A stretch of 17,826 nucleotides of DNA. Source: Rodentolepis nana (lineage: Eukaryota; Platyhelminthes; Cestoda; Cyclophyllidea; Hymenolepididae). The position numbers were made by a program, and so were the translations under genes. A model generated the notes under the pieces. It had not been told where the DNA came from and made no database searches. It saw nothing but the letters and a program-made list of their open reading frames with translations. The DNA lies in assembly GCA_900617975.1 (NCBI GenBank), contig UZAE01000827.1, positions 1 to 17,826 on the forward strand, in the 5' to 3' direction. Numbering within the stretch: the stretch's first letter is position 1; each line of letters starts with the position of its first letter. Positions 1 through 10,299 of the stretch are shown piece by piece.

Positions 1-8
1 TCTCAAAT

Positions 9-313
9 GGGGTGTGCGATAGACTTACCTCCACGTGGTGCACCCTGGGGAACGTATACTCATACGGCAAAAATGTCTATTAACCGGCAGTTGACTTCTG
101 ACTTTAAACTACCACGACCCCCTGGTTGTCATATTCGATCCCTTCCACAGTACTCACCTTACCTTACATCTGTGAATCGTTCTTCTGTTCCCCACCCCTC
201 GACTTTCTGCTACTTTGATGAACCTTCCCTCTGTGAAGCCCGAAGTCAGCTAAATGGCTAATGATATCTATCAAAACGCCTGCCATTTGAAATAAATAAA
301 TAAATAAATGTTT
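9..313 (+). mobile_element. Short non-LTR-derived retroposon, copy A
   Basis: This is a non-coding retroposon of about 305 bp. It starts with GGGGTGTGCGATAGAC and ends with GCCATTTG followed by an (AAAT)n-type tail. TCTCAAA at 1-7 is repeated directly after the tail at 314-320. This is the visible part of a target-site duplication cut by the window edge, and it marks insertion by target-primed reverse transcription. The first 150 bases differ from copy B at about three positions, so the two copies are close relatives and probably young. Compared with copies B, C and D, it lacks about 33 bp of a pyrimidine-rich segment after CTTACCTT (near 165). It keeps a segment around 198-230 (CTCGACTTTCTGCTAC and on) that B lacks. 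The 84-codon ORF inside it has no recognisable protein content and is not a gene. Mobilisation presumably depends on the enzymes of the LINE at 17273. Confidence 0.9.
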
Positions 314-2206
314 TCTCAAAGAAATAAAATGTAAAATAATTCAAATACTCAAAAATTTTTTCAGAAATGCACAATTGATGCAAATAATGGTTCTTGTCAC
401 AATTCCAGCAATACGTTAGCTCTCTGAGTTGATATGAACTCGAAAACATGAAATGGGAAAGCATGCTGTACTTTGTAATAAATTTCAAATGTTCCAAAAT
501 TGACCAATTGAAATCCATCAAATAATTGAACCTATTTACTGCCTGTGTCGTTGTAAATTACTAGTTTGTAATTACCTTGTTCATACATGTTTTGTTGACC
601 AATTTCAAGTTCATTTCCGAAAATAAAATATTTAATTTGCGCCACTCGAAATTAAAGTTGTAAACCGCTTTTAATTATTCTTATTTCACTTTCCTTTAAT
701 AAGCCCACTATGTCTGTAAATTTTCGCATAGTAAAGTTAGAAGCGAGTACATAGCATTCAAAAGAAATTAGTAGTTTATTGAACAGATTTACAAATTTTC
801 ATCGATTTTTCGCCTTCTGCAGAATGATGCTTGAATCTTGGCTATTTGAGCCCCAATATTGGGATTAAGATTTCTTTCCTATTAATAATGCAGTTCAGAA
901 CGTGATGCACCATATTTTCCTCCTACGTCAAGGATAACCAATAAGCGATGCATGATAATGGCCAATAAATATGTACTTTATTTTATGAAAGCAAGTACAC
1001 CAAATACTTGATATCTTCAGAGGCAAGCGCGCCTGAAATATGATCAGAAAAGGTTATTGTAAAGATTAAGAGGATGGCAGTCAATCTGAAAAAGATTTTG
1101 TTGGGAACTTGCTGTAGAAGTGAGTTGATTCAGCATTTAATAGGATCGAATAGTCCTTCGGATTGTTTCTTATCTAAATAAAATAAGCAGGCTATTCCTG
1201 AAAGGTCTCCTCGCCATTTGAAACGAAACGTGTAAACAGTGGGAAATATCTAAAATTAAATTGATTTTTATTTCAATTAAAAATAATGTGCTGCACAGAA
1301 AAAAAGAGAGAATGTCGGCAATTTACAGTTTAAATACAGTGAAGTTGGAACTTTAATTAAACCAACTTCGATTTAGCTTTAATAATTTTCATCCGCAAGT
1401 GCTAATTCGAGACGAAGTGAGAGGTTATTTATTTACTCTACGCAAACGAATAGACTCATTTTCACAATTGCTTCAGGTACGTCTACGGGATTGGATGAAT
1501 GACATGCGCTAGCACTGTCAAAAGAAATTAAATGCTTCCCTGTTTTTTTTTAAACTTAAGTAAATATTTATTACCTCATTCAGGATGCAGTCAATACAGC
1601 TGTGGTAGGCAACTTTATGTGGTAATCTATAAAACATTGCTTACATATTCAGTGTCTTTCCATTCAGAAATTTCACACACTACTAATATGTACGAGACTC
1701 CGGGAATTCTAAATTATTTTGTTTTCAATGAACCATTGGCACCCCTATATGCTTGAATATTTGGTTTCTGTCTTGTAAGTTTTTTTCGACGGCAATTACA
1801 TCTAAAATTATCCTCGCAGCTAACAACCCATTACCTCAGTTGTTTATTTATCAAGTCGAACAACATTTGGGCTTGAAAGTTTATGCGCTTTGTGATAAAA
1901 GCTGGTTGCATCCAGTCTAGCCGCATTTCATGCCTTTTTCCACTCCAGCTTAATTGAATTTCAGGATGCTTCCTTTCCTCATTATGTTCTATCTAAAACA
2001 CAAACATTACGACGAATATTAGTTTCTTTTAAATCGAAATCTCAAACATTTCTTTCGTGCCTCTAAGGGTAATATAATACAGACCATTTAAATGGATTCG
2101 CAAGGTGTCATTAGATTTGAATCTTATGCAAGAAATTTTGGTAGCAATTTCTACACTTAGTTTCCAACTGGCGCATTGGTTCGTCCTTCACACTTGAAGA
2201 GGATTT
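314..2206. other. Gene-free AT-rich stretch
   Basis: I see no supported gene here. Short ORFs at 258-521 (-) and 1532-1756 (+) have no domain, no coding-like composition and no splice context. GCCATTTGAAA near 1213 resembles the tail region of the short retroposon but lacks its other parts, so it is probably chance. The stretch is AT-rich and could be intron or intergenic DNA. Confidence 0.55.
1341..1369. repeat. Perfect 8-bp inverted repeat
   Basis: GAAGTTGG at 1341-1348 is mirrored by CCAACTTC at 1362-1369, with an AT-rich 13-base spacer. It could form a small hairpin, but nothing nearby assigns it a role, and one such repeat is not surprising in DNA of this length. Confidence 0.4.
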
Positions 2207-2218
2207 ATGATTTGATTC

Positions 2219-2513
2219 GGGGTGTGCGATAGACTTACCTCCACGTGGTGCACCCTGGGCAACGTATACTCATACGGCAAAAATGTCTATTAACCGGCAG
2301 TTGACTTCTGACTTTAAACTACCACGACCCCCTGGTTGTCATATTCGATCCCTTCCACAGTATTCCCCTTACCTTTTTCTCTACCTTTGTGTCCGTCTAT
2401 CTCTTTTACAACTGTGAATCGCTCTTCTGTTCTCCCCCCCTGTGAAGCCCGAAGCCAGCTAAATGGCTAATGATATCTTTCAAAACGCCTGCCATTTGAA
2501 ATAAATAAATAAA
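2219..2513 (+). mobile_element. Short non-LTR-derived retroposon, copy B (reference copy)
   Basis: This 295-bp element is bounded by a perfect 12-bp target-site duplication, ATGATTTGATTC, at 2207-2218 and 2514-2525. The flanks therefore define both ends exactly: GGGGTGTGCGATAGAC at the 5' end and GCCATTTGAAATAAATAAAT plus AA at the 3' end. The first ~95 bases match the 5' leader of the LINE at 17273. The middle is specific to the short family and includes ATTCGATCC at 2343-2351, which resembles a polymerase III B box. It keeps the pyrimidine-rich CTACCTTTGTGTCCGTC segment missing from A, but lacks about 36 bp between the C-run near 2445 and CTGTGAAGCC that copies A, C and D keep. The perfect duplication and close match to A suggest recent insertion. 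Confidence 0.95.
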
Positions 2514-2525
2514 ATGATTTGATTC

Positions 2526-5500
2526 TGAGATGATTTTGCTTCATTTTATCAATTTTTTATCCATCATTTGGTTCTCTTAAGTAATTTAGAAGAAAATATA
2601 AACGAAAACCAATGATTTTATAGATTTATATTTTTAAATTTTTGACTTATTTTCCTTCCTTTCTTCAATTTTTAGAATTTTTTGAAAGATAGGCGACGAG
2701 GTTCTTCCAAACCACGTCTTCTACAGATTAAATATAAGAGCTGTTTTTGAATTTCATCCATTCCACCCTCAAGGAACCCTCCAAAAGGCCTTGCCCTAAC
2801 CAAGAAGATCGAATGAAACCACTCCCCCTTAAATGGGTATGGAAATTACTAAAACGGTTAGTCAATAATTAAAATTTTTCATTTAATTCATATTATAATC
2901 TTTTTTCAGTAATTTGTACTTAGTTAATAGTGTATCTATTTACCTTAAGGTCGTACCGCAAATATAAAATAAGCAGAAATTAGTTATATAAGTTTCATAT
3001 TTAGTATATTGATGATGAGTAACGTGAGATTTATGATGGATATTTGAGAAATCACGTATACATTTTCCTATATTCTTGTAAAAGGGATTTCCCGGGATTA
3101 AATTCTGATGCAGTCGAGGGAAAAGTATACACATCCAACAGCATAAATTAAACAAGATGATTTTACTGTCAAAGTGTTTTTAATTAATTAGCATCCAGCC
3201 TCAAGTTGCTTATCTAAAAGATATTTGGATTCAATTTTCTGAATACCTGGAGTAATATATTTTATATTGTAAAAAGTGGAAATAACTTTGCTGCCTAAAA
3301 CTTTTCTTTTTAAAATTAGCATTGAGTGTATTGTGTAATCACATACAAACGAATCTTCATAAGGATAAAAAATTCCGAATTAAAATAATGCTTAGTATAT
3401 AAAGGAATGTTGAATTAACACCTTTCATTGAAATATAACAAAATGCGCTTAAAATTTTATTTATGAACCACGGCTGATGTATAATTTTGTATTACTTTCC
3501 TGTTTGCTAGCTCTTAGAGGAAGTTGACGCTATGAATTTTCTTATAATTTTAATTTTATAGTAAATTAAATTTTCTATTTTACTTTGAAGTTTTGCTAAC
3601 AATCAAGTGTACTAATAGATTAAATCGGTGATATGCATCTGAAATGTCTCTAGCTTGCTTTTAATAAACTTTAGCAATTTAATAAACATTTTTCATAGAT
3701 TGGAAGCATCATTTGATTCTCCCTTTTTAGCTAAAAGGCTGAAAAGTTAACTCTTTCATCGACTTACAGATTTTTAAGAAATGTATTTATCAAGACAACC
3801 ACTTCCCATCATTCATTTAAGATGAAAATGACACATTTTAATGAGGAAATTAGCATCTCAACATTCAAACTATTTTAGCAAAACGCATAATGTGAAATTG
3901 AACATGATCCATATGGAGTAAAATTATTGAAGTTGTATATCATTCACCTGCACAATCGTCCATTGATTGTTCTATGTTAGTAGTAATTATCACCAGTCGA
4001 AAAGTTGTGCCTCAGGTCAACCTAAAAACCTTCATGTCACATGATTTAAAAATTTCGAAATGGGAATTAGATAGGCAGACGCTTTTATTTGTATGACTTC
4101 AAAAACAAAGTTCTTATCTGTCTTAATGAGGTCATCCTTTGAGTATATGCTAGTTAAAGGACGCCTTTTTGGCTGGGATACAATGATTTCACTATGCTAT
4201 TAAATAAGGGAAAAATAAAGAAGTCGAGAAACCAAAAAAAACCAAGAATTATGCAAAATTTTAGATCTTCTGATTTTGGGTAAAAATAGTTAAAAGCTAT
4301 TTTCCAGTTTAAATCAACTTTGTAAGGAAACCAGTTTAAGAGCAGACTATTTAATTTAAAAACATATAGGAAATTATTGCTAGTACTCATTTCGAGGGAA
4401 AAGTACATTTTTAATCCCGAGATAGCTTCCAAAGAACGGTAAAATGATTTAGGTGAGAAGTCGAGTCGAGCAAAGCGCATCAGTTCGAGTTCCGAAATAC
4501 TTACATCAAAATTCGATGTTTTGTGCATTGAGTTTGTGGAATGCAATGCTTGCGTGTCTGAACCTTTCATAATTTTTGATAATTAGTAAACCATTTCAAT
4601 ATCTGTTTCATTTATCAATTGATGATGACTAGCAGCATTTTGATTCGGCAAAATTCATTAAAGAATACCCTAAAAAGGTTCTATATAATTTTTATTTTCG
4701 TTTTGAAGGTTCAGTGAAATTATTTTTTGGCTCATTCTAATTTCATACTTGATTATTTCTTCTTTAAAGAGTATTGAAATAAATTATTTGACTAAGTAGA
4801 ACGGATGTATGACACTATCATTCAACAGAAATGCTTCAAGTTAATCAAATTACCAACTGGAGATATAATCTACGTTTATATAAAACCGTCTTTTATAGCG
4901 TTTCAAGGCTTATCCTGATACTGGAATGCACTTTTTGGTAACCATATTTCACAATTTGAATTTTAGTAGATTTAATTTAAAAAATATAGATTTTAGAGAT
5001 AAAACGAGAAAATGCAGTGAAAAGTCCACATACTGAATTTTGACAATCATTAGAGAATTTTCGAATCTGGAGGTAAGAGTTTCATCTTAATACTTTCAAA
5101 TTATTGTTAGTTCTTATCCAAAAGGATAATTAATTACAGTTACAATAGTGATGTCCTTAATAAATTTCCGGCAAAAAATTATAAATTCGCAAAACCATTA
5201 AATTTAATTATGCATGCCAATTGATAGTTGAAATCAAAAAGCATGTTAAAATAGCTAAAACTCAGTCAAAACCCTTAATTAAATTAATAAATAAAATAAA
5301 TTTTTTAAATTAATGAACTTATAAGTCCAATATAAAATTACATATAAAACATATTCCTTTAAACCTCTCCTTAATGTTCTAACAATATTGTTTATTTCGT
5401 GCACCATTGAATCCAAACAACCTTTTACGCCTTGGTTACCCTTAGTCTGCATTATTGAGACTGAATGCTTCAGTTGGGTTTCTGAAAGAAAACCATCCAT

Positions 5501-6677
5501 TGAATAGTAGCGAAGCTCAATAAACAGTTGGATTAGCTTTCATGTTTCAAGAAAACAATCAAAACTTCTATCTAGGTCCTTTTTCATGCTTTGAAATTAA
5601 ACTGCACTTTGGATAGAAATTGTATATCTTTAATTTTCATATCTTTTATTAAAATCAGAATAATACTAAACAATTCCAATGTTTTGTGAATTAAAATGGC
5701 GTTTTTAATGTTTGTATGGAGAAGGACCATAGAATTCCATCTTTCTGACTTAGATACGCCACTCTCAAGCTGAAAGAGATTTGATAAAATCTAGAAGCAG
5801 GATATTTGCAAATCGGCATCATTTACCTTCAAAGGAATAATTATCTTTTTCCGTGCAAAATAGATAAATATCTGCTACCTATTCTATTAATAACTCTATA
5901 CTCTACATTATTCAGGGCTAAAAGCACGTTTTTCTTTAAAATTATCTCCTACATTATACGCATTCCTTTTAAATTTTCTCAAATTCAAATAAGCAAAATT
6001 TTTGTCAAGTCAAGCGACTTAGTTTTCAATCATCGTACAGCGTCAACGGGAATCGAGTGACGCTCACTCTATGCTTACCTATTGCAGTCTATTTGAAATT
6101 AATTAACTGATCCCTAATGAATATGAGAGCGACTAGAAATACTTACGCATTAATGCAGTGATTCTTAAAGTGAAATAAACACTTTCAGATTGTAAATGCT
6201 TCAATAATGCTAATTATACGCCTCGAATATTGAAAAGAGAGCATGTATAAAATTGGGCTCACTCCATTTTTTAAGTTATCATCCGTGAAACATATACTGG
6301 AAGTTTATGTTCAGGTCTCACTTTGGTAGATTGGACAAATTATCGGAAGTTCATCCGGAGTAATTCTCTCTGAACTATTTGCTCTCCAATTCGGTGATAT
6401 GTATTTTTAGTGGTTTCTTGTATGATAGGCAGAAATATTATTCTTGTTTTATCACTAATGAATATGGCAATAATTAATTGTTCAATTTGTATTACTTTCA
6501 TGATTGACAGCAAAATGAAGATCACGGTTCAATAATTTTGGAATGTTCTAGAACTGAGGCTTGCTGGGCTAATACAAGTTAATGGTTTAGTTCAGCTCGC
6601 ACAGCCAATTTATCTTAGAGTAACGGGCTTTCAGTAGAAGGAAGGGATCAACTCTCCGGCACAATAAGGCTCTACTG
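2526..6677. other. Long gene-free AT-rich stretch
   Basis: About 4.1 kb with no gene I can support. The longest ORF (138 codons, minus strand, 4154-4570) is rich in Phe, Leu, Asn and Tyr, as expected from AT-rich random sequence, and shows no recognisable motif. No repeat copy with both retroposon ends was found here. The region could be a large intron or intergenic DNA. Confidence 0.5.
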
Positions 6678-6691
6678 CGTTGCTGAGAAAT

Positions 6692-6773
6692 ATTTATTTA
6701 TTTATATCAAATGGCAGACGTCTTGATGGTTATCATTAGCCCTTTAGCCGACTTCAGTCTATTGCGCACCCCA
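6692..6773 (-). mobile_element. 82-bp minimal retroposon, copy E
   Basis: Read on the minus strand, this element joins the first ~17 bases of the family (GGGGTGCGCAATAGACT) directly to its last ~65 bases (GAAGTCGGCTAAAGGGC through GCCATTTGATATAAATAAAT). It is flanked by a perfect 14-bp duplication, CGTTGCTGAGAAAT, at 6678-6691 and 6774-6787. It is therefore a complete insertion, not a decayed remnant. About 210-240 bp present in the longer copies is missing, and the junction can be placed anywhere in a shared CT. Either a pre-deleted transcript was inserted, or the reverse transcriptase jumped templates during insertion. Confidence 0.93.
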
Positions 6774-6787
6774 CGTTGCTGAGAAAT

Positions 6788-7813
6788 CTAGTTTCAGCCA
6801 CGAGGCTACTATTTAGTCCGACCCAGAGGAAAGTAAACAGAATGCAGTTACTCCAAGATAATTTATTATCTAAATAAAGATTTTAAATGGGAATACAAAT
6901 TCTTTTCAGATTGTTGACGTTTGAAGTTTAAAGCACTACCCGACTGAAAGCAATTTTTTTGTCCCAGTTAGCTGCCAAAGTCTCAGTTGAGTTGTGGGTG
7001 TTTAGAATGGTGGGCGATTTGGTGGTATGCTGTTTCAAGAGTAAAGAGCAGCGGTGTGACATCCATTAAAGTGCGTCAAAGTTTTTTGGTGAATGATTCC
7101 AACACTTGTTATGGAGTATTGGAAGCCCAAAGTGCTGTTTTTCGTGATATTCCGTAGTTGATTCTCTTAAACAAAAGGGTAATCGTAATTTACATTTCTG
7201 CCTCTTAACTTGACCAGTTGTGCAATTTAATAGTTATTAAAATAAAATAAATTATGCCCATGAAGTTTTAATTGGCTATCTTAAACATATCTATAAAAAA
7301 GTCGTATGGCAAATTTTACTTTCTGATTTCTAGTTAGCGAAATAAAAACAATTCAGCATACATTCAAAAGCGTTTATTTTAGTTGACATTAAATGGGATA
7401 AGGCGTGAAACACTTCCTACCGGAGACGTTAAAATATTACTTTTTAGACAGAAGAGAGTTTCACTGGTCATCCATTCATTCTCTTTTAATTGAAAAATTT
7501 AAAGTTCTAGCTTATTTCATGGTTTTAATACTTAAACACTGTAAACAACGGTGGGTTATTTTAGTTTTATTTATGAGTTTATTAAAAGGATTTACAAAAA
7601 AATCATATCTTTTAAAAGTGACTAACGCTTTTTCCCATTAAATGGCATAGGTTGTGTCTGTTAAAGCTGGTTCGTAATGAAGTGACAAAATAAGTAGTAT
7701 TTAACTGAATCCCTTTCTTTCAAGACCATTTATCCTTGAAACTGTGATCTGCCTAACATCCTAATTTTCAACTATTTATCACACGTTTAAGTAATTTGGC
7801 ATTATGACAAAAC
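6788..7813. other. Gene-free AT-rich stretch
   Basis: I see no supported gene. A 78-codon ORF at 7405-7641 (+) encodes a hydrophobic and basic peptide with no family resemblance and no upstream splice or promoter signal that sets it apart from background. Confidence 0.5.
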
Positions 7814-7826
7814 TCTGTCATAACTA

Positions 7827-8147
7827 TTGTTTATTTATTTTAAATGGCAGGCGTTTTACTGGTTATCATTCGTCCTTTAGTTGACTTCGGTCTTCACAGA
7901 GTTGAGAAACGTCAAAATGAGAAATGCCGAGTGGGGTAACAGAGTAGTGATTCAAAGATGTTAAAGAGACAGACACAGAGGCAGAAAAAAGGTAAGGTGA
8001 GTTCTGTGTAAGTAGTATAATATGACATACAGTGGGGTCATAGTTGTTGGAAGTGAGAAGTCAACTGCCGGCTAATAGACTTTTTTGCTGTATGAGTTTA
8101 AGCTGATCAGGGTATGACACATGGAGGTAAGTCTATCTCACACCCTA
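7827..8147 (-). mobile_element. Short non-LTR-derived retroposon, copy C (longest)
   Basis: This 321-bp member is inserted in minus orientation between perfect 13-bp duplications, TCTGTCATAACTA, at 7814-7826 and 8148-8160. It keeps both internal segments that are missing individually from A and B, so it approaches the full family structure. It is more diverged in sequence: its start reads GGGTGTGAGATAGACTTACC and its tail GCCATTTAAAATAAATAAAC. On the plus strand it exposes a strong splice-donor match, GAG|GTAAGT, at 8124-8132, and a pyrimidine-rich acceptor-like TCTTCACAG ending at 7899. Confidence 0.94.
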
Positions 8148-8160
8148 TCTGTCATAACTA

Positions 8161-8698
8161 AACCATTTTTTCGGTTCTTGGTTTCATAAGATTAGCATAA
8201 AATAATGGAGGTTTTTAGACAAATTGGATAGGTGGATAATAGGGTAGGTGAGAATTAAGGAATGAAATATTAATGTGGTGTACAGGTTGAAAATTAATTT
8301 TTTGAATTTTAACGACTTCAACCTAAATGACTTTTTCCGTAAATAGAATTCGTACTCCGATTATTGTGCATTTTTTAATTATAACACTACTTTAGTGATA
8401 AACAATACTAGGTACCATTTTAGAAGATAAGGGGAAGACAAATTTCCACTCTCAGAGTTGGGGGGGGGGGGGAATTTTTATATTGTTTAGCTTATAAAAA
8501 GGCGCTTATGTATTCACTACAACTTGCTTACTGAATACACGGAACAGTAAAGATAAGTTAAGTAAATTTTTATTCGTCAAAACCGGATGATAAGTGCAGA
8601 GTTGCACTGACCCCCAGCAACTAATAGTCAATAAAAGAAATATTACACTAAAGTCTAATTTTATCCATATTCAAATTTGAAATAAAAGAAGTTTATTT
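8161..8698. other. Gene-free stretch upstream of the 306-codon gene
   Basis: AT-rich sequence with a 13-base G run and no supported coding region. It may hold distal promoter sequence or the end of a 5'-UTR intron of the gene that follows. Confidence 0.45.
8460..8472 (+). repeat. Poly-G tract (13 G)
   Basis: An uninterrupted run of 13 G in AT-rich surroundings, after CAGAGTT and before AATTTTTA. Its length is likely to vary between individuals and to be error-prone in sequencing. Confidence 0.85.
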
Positions 8699-8719
8699 TA
8701 CTTTTTTGTTTACTTTTAG
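8699..8719 (+). promoter_or_regulatory. Possible 3' splice site before the gene
   Basis: A T-rich tract (TACTTTTTTGTTTACTTTTAG) ends in AG at 8718-8719 and is followed by sequence richer in G and C. This would suit an acceptor opening a 5'-UTR exon that carries the 8940 start codon. The alternative is that transcription starts downstream, near 8890, from the CCAAT-containing promoter. Transcript data would decide between the two. Confidence 0.3.
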
Positions 8720-8808
8720 GAAAAATTCATTCGAAATCGCGTTGAAAATTTAACTTCAGGCAAGGTAGCCTGGCGATCAGCTGTAAGTCGGGAGCAAGGT
8801 GAAAAACT

Positions 8809-8873
8809 ATTGGCTAATTCTATGTGACCTAGAAACAGCGCCCATTGTCCAATCAGAGAATAAGATAAATATC
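8809..8873 (+). promoter_or_regulatory. Candidate proximal promoter with two CCAAT boxes
   Basis: ATTGGCTAAT at 8809-8818 is an inverted CCAAT box and CCAATCAGAG at 8849-8858 a direct one; both fit the NF-Y core. An AT-rich GATAAATATC lies at 8864-8873, at a spacing that could serve as a weak TATA element for a start near 8890-8900. The pair sits 65-130 bp before the start codon of the 306-codon gene. This is motif evidence only. Confidence 0.4.
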
Positions 8874-8896
8874 ATCGCTTACAACTGCGTGTGATA

Positions 8897-8974
8897 ATGA
8901 CTACTACAGCAGATTCCGAAAAATGCATTAGCATAAGAGATGTCTACACAACAAATTCAAAGTGCTCCTATTAG
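8897..8974 (+). CDS. Upstream ORF overlapping the start of the 306-codon gene
   Basis: ATG at 8897, with A at the -3 position, opens a 25-codon frame (MTTTADSEKCISIRDVYTTN and five more residues) that ends with TAG at 8972-8974, 34 bases past the main ATG at 8940. It lies in another frame. If the transcript starts upstream of it, scanning ribosomes would meet it first and it could lower translation of the main ORF. A second ATG at 8923 opens only a two-codon frame (ATG CAT TAG). Its relevance depends entirely on where transcription starts; no peptide function is implied. Confidence 0.3.
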   Translation: MTTTADSEKCISIRDVYTTNSKCSY

Positions 8975-9860
8975 CCCAAAAGGGTCAAAATTTAGCATAA
9001 AGTTGCCCGTGTCTCCCTCCGAGAGCAAAGTTCTTCCGCCCATTGTTGAAGATTCACCCAGTGAAATTCGTTCTTCAATTAGATTTGATTTGCCTCGAAC
9101 TTCATCATCCTTTTCAACTCTAACTTCCCTTTCTGAATCAACAAAAAATAATGCGAAGAACTTTAATGTTGCCCACCCTTGTGCTGACCTCAGTTTCCTT
9201 CGAAATATTCACAAACGCACAAAACGCAAAAGGAGGCTTCGAAAGCTTTGTCATATTTTATACTGTATAGTTGTCTATGGACTACCGATAGGCGGACTGA
9301 TTCTTGGAATAGCTGGCATTATACTTGGCCACTTTTTGCACATTGAACCTGTGTTTGTTGGAAGTTGCGTCCTCTTAATCTCAGCTGTTGGAGTTATTCT
9401 GCAATCCTGTTTTTGGAAACGCAGCTTGCCAAACAAATTTCGGGCAACAGAAGTTCCCTTTATTACACCACAGGAGGATAGTCTAATATCTAAATCGAAT
9501 GAGCAATCTGAACAAGAGAATGACAATGAAAAAGCTTCAACAATCTGTCATAGCGATACTCCTAAACCAACTTCAATAAATTCTGCACAAGTTCGACGAC
9601 TCAGTTTGGCTTTGACTAGAGCTACAGCAGAACTCTCTGCCGCTAGACAAATATCTTCAGTAGGTGGTACTGGCAGTGGAGTACTGAATCTTGCGCGAAG
9701 GTTGACAATGGCTCCAGTTCAATATGGTGACTTCGGGGAATTGCGAGGATACAAATCCGGAAATGGGTGGGTAGCTGGTCATTTTCCGCATGGAGTAAGG
9801 CGAAGTCTGGCTTGGAATGATACTGGAGCATCTAGGTTTTATGCATCAAATTACAATTAG
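8940..9860 (+). CDS. Uncharacterised two-pass membrane protein, 306 aa
   Basis: This is the only long ORF that looks like a real host protein. Its base composition is clearly less AT-rich than the flanks. The start is set by an in-frame TAA at 8934-8936 directly before ATG 8940, and the frame ends with TAG. Residues 1-90 are Ser/Pro-rich with SP sites at 12, 25 and 39. Residues 91-101 are strongly basic (HKRTKRKRRLRK). Hydrophobic segments at about 105-130 (Gly-rich, GLPIGGLILGIAGIILG) and 136-158 are joined by a short HFLHIE loop, which suggests a membrane hairpin with both tails in the cytosol. Residues 170-215 are acidic and polar. The C-terminus carries RRLS (219-222), RRLT (253-256) and RRS (287-289), possible basophilic-kinase sites. 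No catalytic motif or signal peptide is visible. The paired segments loosely recall small two-pass regulators such as PIRT or TMEM100, but I cannot assign a family. It is intronless across its coding part. Confidence 0.8.
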   Translation: MSTQQIQSAPISPKGSKFSIKLPVSPSESKVLPPIVEDSPSEIRSSIRFDLPRTSSSFSTLTSLSESTKNNAKNFNVAHPCADLSFLRNIHKRTKRKRRLRKLCHILYCIVVYGLPIGGLILGIAGIILGHFLHIEPVFVGSCVLLISAVGVILQSCFWKRSLPNKFRATEVPFITPQEDSLISKSNEQSEQENDNEKASTICHSDTPKPTSINSAQVRRLSLALTRATAELSAARQISSVGGTGSGVLNLARRLTMAPVQYGDFGELRGYKSGNGWVAGHFPHGVRRSLAWNDTGASRFYASNYN

Positions 9861-10167
9861 CATTCATCACACTAGAGTTTTGTTCTATTTTGTGATTGCA
9901 CATTTGGGCTTTCTATGAGTTTATGTTGTTTGTATTTCAAATCCGTCTTTTATATCGTTTGAATATAATTATATTAACATCAATATCTATAAATATATGA
10001 CAGTAAGCCAGCTAATTCTTTGCTGTCATTAACGGTAAGCATCATTTGGACATATCTTGGATACCATTCAAGCTCTTTAATTTTGAACGTCGAATTTGCA
10101 CACAACATCTGTTAGTTTGTAGGAGGAAAGTAATGAGATATACGGCATTTGGAATGAATGACACACA

Positions 10168-10173
10168 AATAAA
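10168..10173 (+). terminator. Candidate polyadenylation signal
   Basis: AATAAA lies about 310 bp after the stop codon of the 306-codon gene and is followed by T/G-rich sequence (AACTTTGGGTTTTTG), as expected for a cleavage site. A second AATAAA at 10285-10290 is an alternative. AT-rich DNA produces this hexamer often by chance. Confidence 0.4.
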
Positions 10174-10299
10174 AGTAACTTTGGGTTTTTGAACTTCCTT
10201 TTAAGATTGATGGAGAAGGGCTCTTCCGTCTAACAATGTTCCATTGGCCATTTCCTGACAATACATTACAATTAAATATAACTAAATAAATATTTTATC

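Noticed and set aside
1209..1225. GCCATTTGAAA resembling the retroposon 3' end
   Set aside because: No tail repeat, no 5' end and no duplication; most likely chance.
4154..4570. A 138-codon ORF on the minus strand
   Set aside because: Composition (Phe, Leu, Asn, Tyr, Lys) is what AT-rich non-coding DNA gives. No motif, no family resemblance, and no splice or promoter context.
7405..7641. A 78-codon plus-strand ORF with hydrophobic content
   Set aside because: No recognisable domain, AT-rich codons and background-like surroundings.
9275..9526. Antisense ORFs opposite the 306-codon gene (also 9643-9831)
   Set aside because: These are shadows of the real frame on the other strand.
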